Shown here: piece after piece, positions 23,628-36,700 of the stretch | Position numbering within the stretch: position 1 is the first letter of the stretch | Layout: the number at the start of each line of letters is the position of its first letter | Origin: Diadema setosum | Taxonomy: Eukaryota > Echinodermata > Echinoidea > Diadematoida > Diadematidae | Length of the DNA stretch: 64,000 bases | Assembly (NCBI GenBank): GCA_033980235.1 | Contig: CM067076.1 | Span: 31,799,383 to 31,863,382 of the forward strand | Direction: 5' to 3' | Made by a program: the position numbers and the translations under genes | Notes under the pieces: model-generated | What the model saw: the letters and a program-made list of their open reading frames with translations, nothing else | Databases searched by the model: none | Told to the model about the DNA's origin: nothing

Positions 23628-24004
23628 TATTCTTTGCCTTGCACAATGGACCTGCCCGCAGCATACTGCATCATTTACAACCTCTATACAATGGTACATT
23701 AGTACCTATGGATGCTACAATTATGACACAATAGCTTTGAGAGTGGCATATGTATGACATGGCCATGAAGGGGGGTGGGGTGGTAAAGAGGGTGGGGATG
23801 TAGGGTTGTAAAGGAGAACAGAGTCACACATGAGAAAACCTAGCTTATTGTCTGCTGGTTATGTACAATTGTACTTACAATCTCTCCCTAATGTTATTAA
23901 AGTTTAAAATGAAAGCAGCCTACACATACGAAAAGCATTTGTCGTTGTTGTTCTTCTTTTTTTCTTCAAATGAACCATCATGTTACAGGACATACATGTA
24001 GGTA

Positions 24005-24190
24005 GAGTGTACTCCCGTTATAATGAACACGGTTATAACGAAATTCTGTTTACAACGAAGTAAATATTCAGGCCACAACATTATCCACTCTATGTATTTT
24101 TATTGTTTATTTGTTCTGTTATAACAAAATATCAATATAATGAAAGAAAACTGCCAGTCCCGAGGACTTCATTATAACGGGAGTCCACTG
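24005..24190. mobile_element. Tigger-like small element 2 (GTTATAACGAA), copy 1
   Basis: Flanked by TA at 24003-24004 and 24191-24192. Left GAGTGTACTCCCGTTATAAT, right ATTATAACGGGAGTCCACTG. Interior GGTTATAACGAAATTC and ATTGTTTATTTGTTC recur at 62017-62205. No transposase. Confidence 0.85.
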
Positions 24191-26100
24191 TATGTTGATA
24201 GAACATTTTCATGTCTTTTGGACCATTGCATTTGGATACCTACAAGTAGTTCAGGATTCATAATCCGGTGAATACGTGGGGTAAATGTACATATGCTAAA
24301 GCTGCAGCAGTTTTACAATTTAAAAAAAAGGAAAAGAACAGCAAGTGATGGAACATGTATGCACTATGTCTTGAGTTTGCTATATCTAGAAAATTGTATA
24401 TGTAATTAAATTTAAATAAGCGGTAGGTAAAGGAAAAGAAAACACAACAATGATAACAAGAAAACGGGTAGAGGAGGGCTGTAAAACTTAATGGCCTTTG
24501 GATGAACAACACATCACATTCAACACAAATGAATAGACACGTAACACTATAAAACAGATAATACACTTCATGCCTTGGACATATTTGTTACATTCTCTAG
24601 TCTTAATACTTCTCTTGAACACTGCTGACTCTCGCACATACTTCTGAGACAGAAAAAATTCAAACAAATACCCAAACAAACAAAAGATAAAACTTACATA
24701 CGTACATACCAGCCTCTCTCTCATTGTCCAAAAGTTACGAGTGGAGATTGCACAGTGCATTTCACATTCTACAAAAGTGCTTTCACCTTGACTGAAAGGG
24801 CAAAAGTCAGATCACCTCTTACTGCTTACAAGGGGAAAAGGGGCCCTATATGTGAGACCACTGCCCAAATTGCCTTGTCTGCTTTAATATGAAGGAATTA
24901 TTGATGGCTAGTATTATATGTATGCCTGAAGTATAACCCAAAACAAAAGTACTGTGACTTGTTCATAGATACATTATATCTTTGTTGTTGTTGTTAAATG
25001 TGAGCTGATTAACTGAGCAGCATGGCAGTTCATGCCAAATATGACTGTATAACAATGATTTTACATATCCTATATCATCTCCTCCGAATTCTTTAGTCTC
25101 ATAGAATAATTCCACAAGGGTTCTAACGTAATGAGACAAGAAATAATTGTTACGAGAAGAGAATGATAAACTGTCCTCAATTGTCATTTTAGTTCTTGTA
25201 ATGTAGAAATTGCTGGCACACAATATCAATGTAATAACTTAATATGATAGTGTTTCATAGGTACAAGTATTTATTGTGGCAATCATCATGCGCTATATTG
25301 TTTTATTCATGGCTGATATGATATTGTCTACTGCAACTCCCACAGGCACAAGAGTTATAAACAGTCTGTCTTGTCTGTTGCATGTACATTGTTTTCTGTT
25401 TTTCACATAGTTATCACACCACGGAAAAGTGAATGATGTGAGGCATCCAGTCATGGAATCAGTCAACATAAACCTGATGTCCTGATGGTATGGTAGAGCT
25501 TGCCAGAGTTGGCATCAAAATTTCCAAGAAAATTTGAAGGGAAATAGCAGTGAAGGAAATCTACAAATTTTGGTTCGCAGACATAGATGTCAAACCAATT
25601 ATAAATACAAACAAAACAAAAGAGAGGAAAAAAGGGGAAAAAAGGGAAGACAGAAAACTGATATTAAAAGAAGCGTGCCGCATACGAGTCAAGTTCATTG
25701 CCTGCACCTTCTTGTGCCAGTTTGAAAATCAAGGCAGAAAAATTGTCAATTACATACAATCGTACAAAATTGTTCACAACTACATGTGTCTGCTAAAAAT
25801 GGCTCATTTTCTGCTGTGTGCGAGGATCTTGTAACCATGCAGTAAGAGCAGTTGGGTGCTTAGGGGTGGATGATACTTTGAGTATTTTCATGAATCACTC
25901 ATGTACATTGTATATTGTGTATGTGTTGTATTTCAGAGGGAGTAGAAAAGGAGAATATCTAGAAATATTGCTTTCCTGTTGCACAGTTACGTACTATGTC
26001 TTTCTCATGGATTTAGATTAAATATTCACTTTTACAGGCACATAAACACTTCTCTGGCTGTCAAAGTCATATCTAGCGTGGAGTAAGATATGTGCTCTAA
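24191..26100. other. Intergenic, no gene seen
   Basis: AT-rich DNA; several frames are open but lack splice context or protein-like composition. Confidence 0.4.
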
Positions 26101-26295
26101 TACTGTACACGCCATACATTTGTGAGGGTTTTATTTCTGCAAATTTTGTGAGTAGGGTGCTATTCGGGAATTTAAAAACACATGAGAGTATCAACTCTGC
26201 TACCAATGTGAAAGCGACGAGCACACATGAACTGCTCTATACATTACTGTACTCCATGATCATAAATTTAACCACTCGCAGAAATGTCAGGAAAT
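26101..26295. repeat. TCGCGAA-rich fold-back element, truncated copy
   Basis: Begins CTGTACACGCCATACATTTG, then GAGGGTTTTATTT, GTGCTATTCG and finally AATTTAACCACTCGC, matching the inverse complement of 23388-23627 in order. The second terminal repeat is missing. Confidence 0.7.
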
Positions 26296-26531
26296 TCTTG
26301 AAAAATTATTAAATAACTGTTGTTGCTGAGTTGTACTGGACATTTAAACAGACTATCTGGTTCTTTGTGTATGCATAATGCGTGCTTGTGGTGCTTGATG
26401 TCAAAATAGTAAACACAGGTGGAGTTCAGGTACAATAAGGAATGCTTAAAGGAGAAGACCTACAGAGCAGGCAAAGCCTGATGGATATATTTCTTATAGC
26501 TTCAGTTCAAACTAATTTTGAATCAGTGACT

Positions 26532-26906
26532 AAAGCCCGCTGCACACTACACTTTACGATCCGACCGGTCGTACAACCTCAAGACCAGAAGTGTGACATC
26601 ACCAGTCTTGCCAGTTTCCAGTCGTACGACCGGGTCTTATCGCCAGTCGTAGAGATTTGACATGTTGAATTTCCACGGCCGGTCGTGGGCTTTCAGCCAG
26701 TCACAATACAGTATTATGCGAAGAGTATACGATTTGTAGAAGCGCACGCAATGCGCACTGTGTGCACTTGTATACTCATTGGTGCCCTACTGAAGCCAGA
26801 ATGGTCGTAAGACTAGTTGTAAGGTCAGGTCATATGGTGTGCATTGCCAGGCTGTATGACCTGTTCTTATGCGATAGTCATGAGTCGTATAGTGTGCGGC
26901 CGGCTT
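26532..26906. repeat. 375 bp inverted-repeat element (GCCCGCTGCACACTAC)
   Basis: Left AAGCCCGCTGCACACTACAC and right GTATAGTGTGCGGCCGGCTT are inverse-related; CGACCGGTCGTA / GGCCGGTCGTG and AGTCGTA motifs recur between. One copy here. Confidence 0.8.
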
Positions 26907-28149
26907 GAGAGTTGACCCTTCTGCAACAGAACGATGAAAGCTTGAGCTGTGGAAAGAAGTTTTAAACAAAGCATGCAACTTTGCATCGACAATTTTGCAA
27001 GATCGTAAAACATGTGCACACCTTTCATATTCAGCAGAACACCCTAGACCTTACTTGGATTCCACAGATTTTCTGTGCCCTGCTATAAAATGTCACAGTT
27101 TGTGGTTCAATGTTTGAGGTCTGCAAAGAAATTGGTGAACCTTTGCCAGAAAACTAAATACAAAGCCTCAGTACACACACAAACAAACAAACAAACACAC
27201 CCACACCTACACTCACACACACATCCACACCCACTCACACAGAAAGGAAAGTGACGTCCAAAGCCGACTGCTGCACAAGTAAACACACACGAGAATGATC
27301 TGATCATCACAGCGAAGAACAAACCAACGAGAACCAAGTATTACCGACTAATATCATGAAATAAGTTATCGACCCCTTTTTCCTACTGACCTTTGATAAT
27401 TCTGACCCAAACCATCCACCATCCCGCGTCCCATACTACAACCAAAATGGGGAAAGCTCAATCTGTGGAAAGCACATTACCAAAGCATGCAAACTATGCA
27501 TTTACAATTTCGCAAAGAAAACCTGTGTACACAACTTTAATATTCAGCAGAATGTGTACACTTGAATGCACGTCTCCACAATGAAGTTTAACTAAGCGAA
27601 TTTTAAACAAGAAGAAGCAAGTATCCCATGTATGACAGGCCGGTATTTAGTCTCTTTTTAGGATTACAGTTATGTGTAATTTAGATAATTATTTCATTAC
27701 AATAAAGCGGCTTCTACAAATGAGCACAATATGCTATAAAGAGAGGGCTTTATGTTACGGCTCAGGGTATGTACGTAGGTATAATGCACAGCAACATCGA
27801 GCAACTAGATGCTGCTTGTTGCTGCAAGGGCATGGCTACTGGCCTTCCATCGATGTGCCCATGATGGTAAAAAAAGTACACTGATATATTTCCTCAGTGA
27901 AAAAGACCATCCTTGAGTTAGTCACAGCTGTTAATGCCTGTGGTTCTTCATGTACAACTGTACAGACCCACAGATGCTGCGCTCATGCATTTACGGGATA
28001 ACCCAGCGTTGACACAGTCCAGCCATGACAAAGCAGCCCCTTAAGAGTGAGTTTCAGCTATCTCCAGTCGTCAGGCTTGGGGGGAGCTCTGGGTGGGGGC
28101 TTGGAGGGGGGGGGGGGGGTCGGAGACAGGGCGGAGGGGGAGGAACCAG
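26907..28149. other. Intergenic / REPS 3' flank
   Basis: Holds a (CA)n/(CAAA)n patch at about 27174-27240. The REPS 3' UTR must lie in the right part, but I cannot place a polyadenylation signal with confidence. Confidence 0.4.
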
Positions 28150-28330
28150 CTAGCTGGCCGTGTTGGAGAAGGGTCGTAACCTCTCCAGCTGAATCTCCAG
28201 GGCAAGACGTTGGTCGGTCAGCGCTCGCAGCTCCTGCTGCATCTCGCCGTTGTGTCGGGAGAGCTTCGTGTTCTCCTCCTTCTCCTGGCGAATCCGCGCC
28301 TGCACAGACTTCTTGTTTCCCGTCCTCAGC
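28150..28330 (-). CDS. REPS1: REPS exon l (C-terminal coiled coil, stop codon)
   Basis: 181 bases; NKKSVQARIRQEKEENTKLS, then a heptad-like helix MQQELRALTDQRLALEIQLE, then RLRPFSNTAS and TAG. Nearly the human C-terminus ([27 protein letters not shown]). Its acceptor tract is a pure run of 20 C on the minus strand followed by ATCCAG. Confidence 0.95.
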
Positions 28331-30664
28331 CTGGATGGGGGGGGGGGGGGGGGGGGTCAAGAGGCAGACGGACAAAACAGGAAAAGGTCAGCTGTTTGCA
28401 ATGCATGACCAGGGCAAAGTTTGAAGTAGTCAGCATGTGTTGCATCCTTGCCCCTATTACTACTTAAAGGTACTGTTTACCACTGGGAGCAGTGATTTTT
28501 AAAAATGTTGAAGTTATCACATTTGATGCATATGTGGAGGTCAGTCATGTCACAAAACATCCTATCATATAAAATTGTCGCACTAAGGCCTAAAATATAA
28601 GAAGACACTATTTTTTTCAATAAACCATAACGATAGAAATGGTTTATTCTAGAAGCAATTTTATTATATCTATTGTTCACATTTTGTATATTCAACAATA
28701 CTTAACATTTATCATATACTAATTAAAAATTTTCCATTGTACATTGGTAGTTTCGATCCCTAACTCACATTTTAGAACTATTTTGGAGCATTGTAGCTGG
28801 CTTTTGGGTCCATTTACAAATGGTAAATAATGCCTTTAAAAACTTGGGAGAAGGAAACACGTAAGTATCAGCCATGATAATCATATTATTCCACAATCTT
28901 CGATAATGCCCCTGGTATCCTTAGGGGGAGAGAAATAAATATGGTTATAGTAAAGGAGATGAAAGTTGCTATTAAAAATGATGAGGAGTTATAGGAAAAT
29001 CAACCTTTGTGCGGATGACAATTCTCTCGCAATACAAGCAGATTATAATCCATTATAAAAATCCATTACAAATTATGAATGTTCTGATATTTTGTCAGAT
29101 AAGACACAGGTTGGCAAAGTGGAAGGAAAAACCAGAGTGGAGTTTGAGGAAGTAAAATAGTCTTTTCTGTCCGCCTTGATTACAGTGAATATCCAAGCAT
29201 TATCTATTCTACATTGTAATCCCACACCACTTTTAAAATTCATACAAAGGTTGCTTTGTTTGCTTTTTTTATTTCTCAGTCACAATTTACTTGAAATAAC
29301 GTAAAACAAAGAATATCTACCATTTTTGCTCTTCAATTTCTTGCTTCAACTCTACAGAATCTGGTTACCGGTATATTTAGTAACACTTTTTCCCTGTCTG
29401 GCAAGATATTACAAAGTAGGCAAAGCAGAGAACCTATTTTGTTTTGTATTCAGTTTATCAACATGTATCAATCTATTGATCTATTCATACATTGCATATC
29501 ACATGATGTATCTCTAGCCACATTTACATATTAGCTTACATATATATAATTTAAATTACATCTTATTTATTCTTTCCTTTTTATACAGGCTTGAATGAGG
29601 AAGAAAGATTCAACTGATTTATCTCCGGAGGGAATTTGATCAGACTCTGGAGATATCAAGGGCCTGTTGCATAAAAGTTACTATTGCGGTAACTTTGCCA
29701 TCCAATGGTAACTACCATGGCAACAATACTCAACAGCCAATCAAAATCAAGAATTCTATGGAAGTTACCACTGGATGGCAAAGTTACCATAATAGTAACT
29801 TTTATGCAACGGGCCCCAGATCTTGTGCCTGCCTAGTCTTGAGTTCTCTTAGTATGAACACATTGCAAGTCTGACCCTAATCCAAAGCAGAGGCTTAAGC
29901 AGAGCCAGATTGAAGCCAGTTTAGAGCTAATGCCCCAGTCTGGCCCCAAAAAGGCAATATGAGAGAAGTATCTATTGGTCATTTCTTCCACTGATAAACA
30001 AGATGACTAATTCAAGATCTTACTTTTTGTATACTCTCATGCAAAGAGAAATCTACTGCTAAAGACCATAAAGAGACTGGTCGCGTGAGAGTTACCACGT
30101 GACAATGGCAATGAGCCATAAAAACATGGACACACTCTTCAAGTAATGGCACCTTCATCGTACCCAAACGTGATTAATGTTACCTTCCTGTACTACTACA
30201 TTGTACATAATGAAAGTACTTTATTCTCCATTGGCATGCTATGCAATGATGTGGCAGGGAGTCTGCTTTCATATACAGTGTACAATGTATCTACACTCTC
30301 CCTCTCCACTCTTTGCTTTCTTCTCCTTTTGCTCCTTGATATTTTCTTTATCTATTTTCTTTTATACCTCTATTTACTTTTTTTCTTTTTCTTTTTCGTC
30401 CAACTTCATCCTCCCAATTTACCCTGCTTCCCTCATATCATCCTCTTTGCACTGATCATTGGTCTCTATTCATATGTCTATTGAGTTTTCAGTTGGGATA
30501 CTAGTAACGAGGTATTGTATCATCACGACTATCATTGCCATCATCACCATCATCATTACCATCATCTCCACCATCATTACCATCATCTCCACCATCATTA
30601 CCATCTCCATCATCATCATCACCACCATCATCATTAGCATCACCATCACCATCATCTTAATAAC

Positions 30665-30725
<61 letters not shown>

Positions 30726-33700
30726 GCTATCACCAACACCATCATCTGATATTCTGCATCATCATCGCAATCATCTTCATCTTCATCATCAATGTCACCA
30801 TCATCTGATATTCTCCATCATCATCACAATCAGGAACATCATTTTTACCATCATCATTACAATCATCATCTTCATCATCACCATCACCAACATCACCATC
30901 ATTATGTGTATCACCATCACTATCACCATCACCATCATCATTTCTATCATCACCATCATCATCATCACCATCACCATCATCACCATCATCACCATCACCA
31001 TCATCATCATTATCATCACCATCATCATCACCATCACCATCACCATCACCATCACCATCACTACCACCACCACCACCACCACCATCACCATCACCATGAC
31101 CATCATCATCACCATCACCATCATCTTCATCACACCATCATCACCTTCATCATCACATCAAATTTCCAATAAAGCCCAAAATAAACCATAACGGTAGATG
31201 GTCTGGTCCACAAACATTGTTATTATAACTATTGTTTACATTTTGTATATTAAACAATACTTAACACTGATTACCTGATTACACTGATTCAGTTTTTACA
31301 CTGGTTGTTTCTATCATAAACTCACACTTTAAACTACATTTGAAACACTAAAGCTGGGTTCTTGTTTCATCTGCCAATAGTAAATAGTGGCCATGTAAAA
31401 TTATTCCAAACAAACAAAACATCACTGTCACAAGTAGGACTGTAGGTTAATGGAGAAGAAAGGGAGAGGTTACTCACTCTGCTACACCAAGGGGAACTGG
31501 AGCTGACATATGCCTCGTCCGCTCCTTGGAGAACTGCTCTCGTTTCTTCTCGGCAGCGTCCGGGTCGCCCGAGGCATGCCTCCCCTTGCTGCTTAAGCTG
31601 TCTGGTGATAACTGCATGAGAAAAAATGTGCCGGTATGGTGAGCGATTCTGCCTCAATACACTTGCAGCAGTGGTGAAATGTTGACACATTTACAGTGTC
31701 TAGTAAAGTAACTTTATGAATAACATTGGTACATGTGCTCCAACGTGTCTAACATGCATACATAAAATTTCATTGACTATGGATTTATACAATGCATCTT
31801 GAACAAAACTAAAACTCATGTTACTGAAACAGTACTAACTGCTTAATAACTGCTACTACTACTACTACTACTACTACTGATCTTGCCTCATCGGATTACC
31901 GCCAGACATGCCCGACACTGACCTGATAGTCCACCAACGTGAGTCGGATTCATCGGACATCCATCCAATACACTTTGGTGTGATAAACTTTTCTTCCAAT
32001 GAGTGACTGATGAGAGAAAATCTCTGTGGAATGGGAATATTAGACTTTGGGGGGATCAGTACCTAATCCTCTCCATTATTACCATCTTTTCACTGTTTCT
32101 GTAAAGGAAGAAAGGGCAATTAATTAATCCCCCCCCCCCTGCTAAATACTGGTTAGTGGTAAGATTAGAGTAAGGTTTAGGGTAAGAGTTCGGTTTAGGG
32201 TTAGAGTTTGGGTTAGGGTTAGGATTAGGTTCAGGATTAGGAGGATTAGGGCCAGGGGAAGGGTCCGGGGTAATTGCCCAGGAGGTAATTGCCCAGGAGG
32301 TAATTGCCCAGGAGGTAATTGCCCTAGACCCAAGAAAAGATATTTGCTAGTGGTGCATCTTACCTGTTCACTGCCTTCTATTAAGTTCTCTTCGCTGGCC
32401 GACGGCCGTGGGGGCGGGACAGGAGGGAATGTCTGGTCCTGTGGCTGAGGAGAGATGGTTGAAAACTCTTCAAGGTTTGTGTCTCACAATGTGGCCGAGC
32501 ATTACACTGGTCAAAGATTTAACCCATTTCTTCCCAAAGTCTGAAATTCCCATTCACTTTGTACGTGACTCACTAGATCATTGTGGGCAGAGGGTTTGTG
32601 AAGTACAACATCTAAAGTGGTAACCCATTAAGGACGGCTGATTTTGCTACAACACGCATTTCCCACAGACACCTGCCCGAGTATACTCCGGGCTTCTCTT
32701 CAACAGGTTAAAAGTCCAGTTAGTGCTTATTTTAGTGTGCAAAGATTTGTAGATAGATGTCATTATCTTTAAAAATGATTGCAAACACTGTATACTGCAA
32801 CATACAACTCTTGTAAAATCTTGTACTGTTTCGTTACTTTGCATCTCACAGTGAGACTAATTCCATTCTCTAAGAACTTTGAACAAAAAGTTCACAGTGC
32901 ACACTTGTAAATGCACATTGTCCAGAACAGTTTGATTCCTTATCCTTTTGCTTTAAAATGCAGTTACCACAGCAGTAACCCGTCCATAACCAATGAAGTG
33001 TAAGCAGTTAAGTTGTAGCTGTGACAGTTGCAGGTATTCTACTGCACAATAACTGCAAATGTCTTTTATGAAATACATGTAAGGCAAAGGTGTGTTACTG
33101 TGTTCTCTGCAAAGACACAGGCAACAGCCTGAAATGAAAGATCACCCAATCTTAAGCCACTGGAGATGTCCACTGTTTGCACAGGACTTGATTCTGATTC
33201 TACTTGTCCATCACGCAAAAATTGGAGCCGACGGATTTAGCAGCATGAAATTTTATCGAATTGCCACTGGCATTCAGTGCATGTAGTGCAGACAAGAACT
33301 TATGCGTGCATTTTAATTTTGCGAATTCTGGCTCTTGCAAAATTCGCAAAAATCAAAATGCACTCAAACATTTCTAGTTTTACAATGTACCAGTGGGAGA
33401 CAATTTCATTTCTCGTGCCAATTTCATGCCACACAGGCATGAAGCAGCAAACTTTGTCCAAACAGCAACCGGCAAACGGACACAAGAGGGCAGCTTTCTC
33501 GTGATTTCAGCAATTCCTGCGGGAGAGATTGTAAGCAAGGGAACTCACCACCTTGTTGTTGCAATCGAGTGACACGCCACGCCTGTCGGCCTTCAGACTT
33601 GACGATTTCGTCTTCATCGCCTCAAACTTGCTGAAGTCGGCAAAGCCTGGCTCCATCGAAACATCCATGCTCATAGCTTTGCTTTGCTGCACAACAAAAG

Positions 33701-36700
33701 ATGAAAAACAGATAGATAAATGGATAAAGATATACAAAGATATAATATAAAGATAGAAAGATAGATAATAGATAGATAGATACATTTCAAAAAGATAAGA
33801 TATACATTTCAGAAAGATAGATATATATTTCAGAAAGATAGATATACATTTTAGAAAGATAGAAAGATAATAGATAGGCAGATAGAGGAGAGAGAGAGAG
33901 TGAAAGAAAGGTACATGCATATCTTTTTCAGTATTAAAGAGATCTATCACACTTGGCTTTGAGCGGTGAAATCAACACACTGCAGCCGATCATTCCACTC
34001 ACTGCCTCGTAAATTTCAACCCTAAGTTGGCAAAGCGTAACCATGGATGCTACATGTCCTAACTTCCAGATGGTATGATATGAATACAACCCTAAAAGAT
34101 AACGCAGTAAAGATGATGTCATATATCGTGATGAGGATGATAATACCGATGACAGTGGTATCTAGGGTAACCATCATCGTCTTAGCTTTCATCATCATCG
34201 TCATCATCTTCTTTCATAACAGTAATAACGATAATGATATCAGAGGCAGTAACATCGCCCATTTACCCATCATGGGTGAATGCTCGCCAGCCAGACAGAG
34301 CTGAAGAAGTGACTTGGAAGAGTCACAAAACTGTTCTCGCTGTGATTTTCACAAGTAAGTCCAGTCAAACAGATTTATATGCACACTTTTATCATACCAC
34401 CTGGATGAATCAAAATCTACATTGGTACCAAATAGTAAAAAACAACAAGTAAAAAAAAAAAAAACAGAAAAGGTATTATACATGATAATATAATGTTTTT
34501 ATAAAGCGCAATTCAACTCAAAAGTCGGTTTTCAAAGCGCTTTATATACACAAATGTCCATAGAAAGTAGCATCTGAAATGGAAACCACATAACATAACG
34601 GTATAATTGTAGAACATTGTATACTTATGAAATTACTGAGAGTTCAAGCTAAATGAAATAAGTGGGTTTTCAATTGTTTTTTAAACAGAGCAGGATTTGG
34701 GATCTTGGGATCTGAGTGACGTACACTTCTATACATACATATCATTACGCAATCAATGCTGTGAGAAGCCTCTCCACAGATAAAAGGAAACTGCAACACT
34801 GCATGAAAACTGGCTTGAATTAGAATGAAACTTGACACTGGAAACTACTTTTCTTGTGATAGTATCAATTCTACTTCTACAAAAATAAAGAAAAAGTCAC
34901 TTCTACCCTCAGTATATGATCCATTTTTGTACAATTTAATATCGATGACTTGGTCAAACCACTCCCTCTATCTTCGCTATCTGACATAGGGCGCGACATA
35001 ATTATCCACTATCATTAATGCTGGCCACTCGTCACATTAATGCGAAGGATTTCCTCATTGGCTTCCACACCCATTTCCCGTCCGACAGAGACTACCGCGA
35101 GTTTGGATGCCGCTTCCACCTTGATGGCTTGAAGATTGTCTCAGGCAGCAAACCATACCAGAGCTAACCATTCAGTAAAAATATGCGCACCAAAATATGC
35201 CATCTCAATGGCCAGAATGATATTTTAGCAGTAGATACAGCAGACACTGTGAAGGTATCTGGCACAAAATGATCTGCTGGGTCATACACCGCAACACCAC
35301 GAGAGACGTACAGTTGTATCTTGCACGGATGAAAGAACGGAGACTGACGGCGAACAAAGGGAACATGACTACACTACAAATGGACTTTCGCTTTCAGAGT
35401 GGGCGAAACTCGAGAGATGGCAAATCATTTTTGAAGATTTATGACACTGTGTCGTAACTCAGCGTGAAGAGAAAATTGAATAAACCTGGATGCCTAAATA
35501 GCAGCTTTCACTTCCTATTAGTTTCCACTGATTCCAAGCAAGCTACACTTGAGTGCGGTTTTGATTGTCTGTGCTTAGTCACGTTTTGGCTTTGTTGGCA
35601 TCGTTGTTTTGGTAATTAATACACACAATGTGCTGTATACACCATAAGAACATCAAGAATGTTTATTGATATACACTGTACAGTTAAACCCATCTTTTAT
35701 GTAGCAGCCATCCTATCTACATGTTTGTGTGTACAGTAGCCACTTGCTGCATGCCACAGTACAAATTCTCCCTAGAGAGAAGCTATGGATTAAAGACACT
35801 CCATATAGTGGCCACCTGTCAAATGTGGCCAGCATCAACTGAATATGGTCTTTCCTGGTCAAAATCTCACATGTCTATATTGACCATAGACTCCAGGCTA
35901 AGTGCTGTTTGTGGGAGTTCTAATTAGTTACTATAATTTCTGCAAAGGCATTTGTGTCTAACACAACATGCTGTCATTGTCTACTTCCTCTTTCTCTTTG
36001 CTTTTTTTTTTTTAACACAGGCACACCAAATTTCAAACTAAGAGTAAGAGACCCTCAAAATGATGCCCAGTTTTTGCACCCATTCATTTTTTAGACACTT
36101 CTGTTGGAGTGCCCAATGACCTTCTACACTCACAAATTCACAATAAACATGTGCATAACACATACTATGAAGGAAGATATTGCTTGCAAAAAAAAAAAAA
36201 ATAAATAAATAAAAATCTAATCCATTCTAACGTGACTACAGCGAGACTGAAAAAAAAATGTTTACATAAGATCTGAATATCGCAAGCTCTATTGATCCTT
36301 GATAACCTTCTGACACTCAATCTGTAGTACCTCCACCTGTCAGGGTGTAGAATCCAGTTTGACTTTGAAGGCACTGCGGTAGAGTGGATAATGATATACA
36401 TTGTACTTTCAAACTCATAGTCACAAGTTAAAATCCAGCCTGGTGCCTACATCCATTGGCAAAGTGTTTACATCAACATTGTCTCTCTTTATCTAGCTGT
36501 ATGTAAACTGGTATGTTTAAATGCTGATTTTTTTGTTCTTTTTTTTGTTGTTGTTGTGTGTGTATGTACTGCTTTTACAGTCTGTCCGCAGCACCCGATA
36601 ATTCGCTCGTATTTATTCAACTCGTATGCAAGCCCGGTCTAGGCTTGCATACGTAATAAGCTGCGTAAGGGGATTTTGTCCTTGGGCTCTCGGCAACAAA

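Larger units (their letters stand above)
28331..31477. other. REPS intron between exons k and l
   Basis: Carries a 20-base homopolymer at the acceptor, a TTAA-bounded inverted repeat, a GATTGGCTG-core element, a 600-base CAT repeat and a partial second copy of the first element, listed separately. No embedded gene. Confidence 0.6.

Noticed and set aside
30459..31191. Long His-, Ile- and Met-rich open frames on both strands
   Set aside because: They are the six readings of a CAT/CAC microsatellite and have no start context, splice sites or protein-like composition.
32160..32260. Interstitial telomere
   Set aside because: The TTAGGG units are degenerate and enclosed by inverted repeats, as at 48226-48284, so a repeat element explains them better.
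33507..33950. 147-codon minus-strand frame continuing REPS exon i upstream
   Set aside because: The upstream part is a GATA/TATC-type simple repeat; the exon starts at 33686 after TTGTTGTGCAG.
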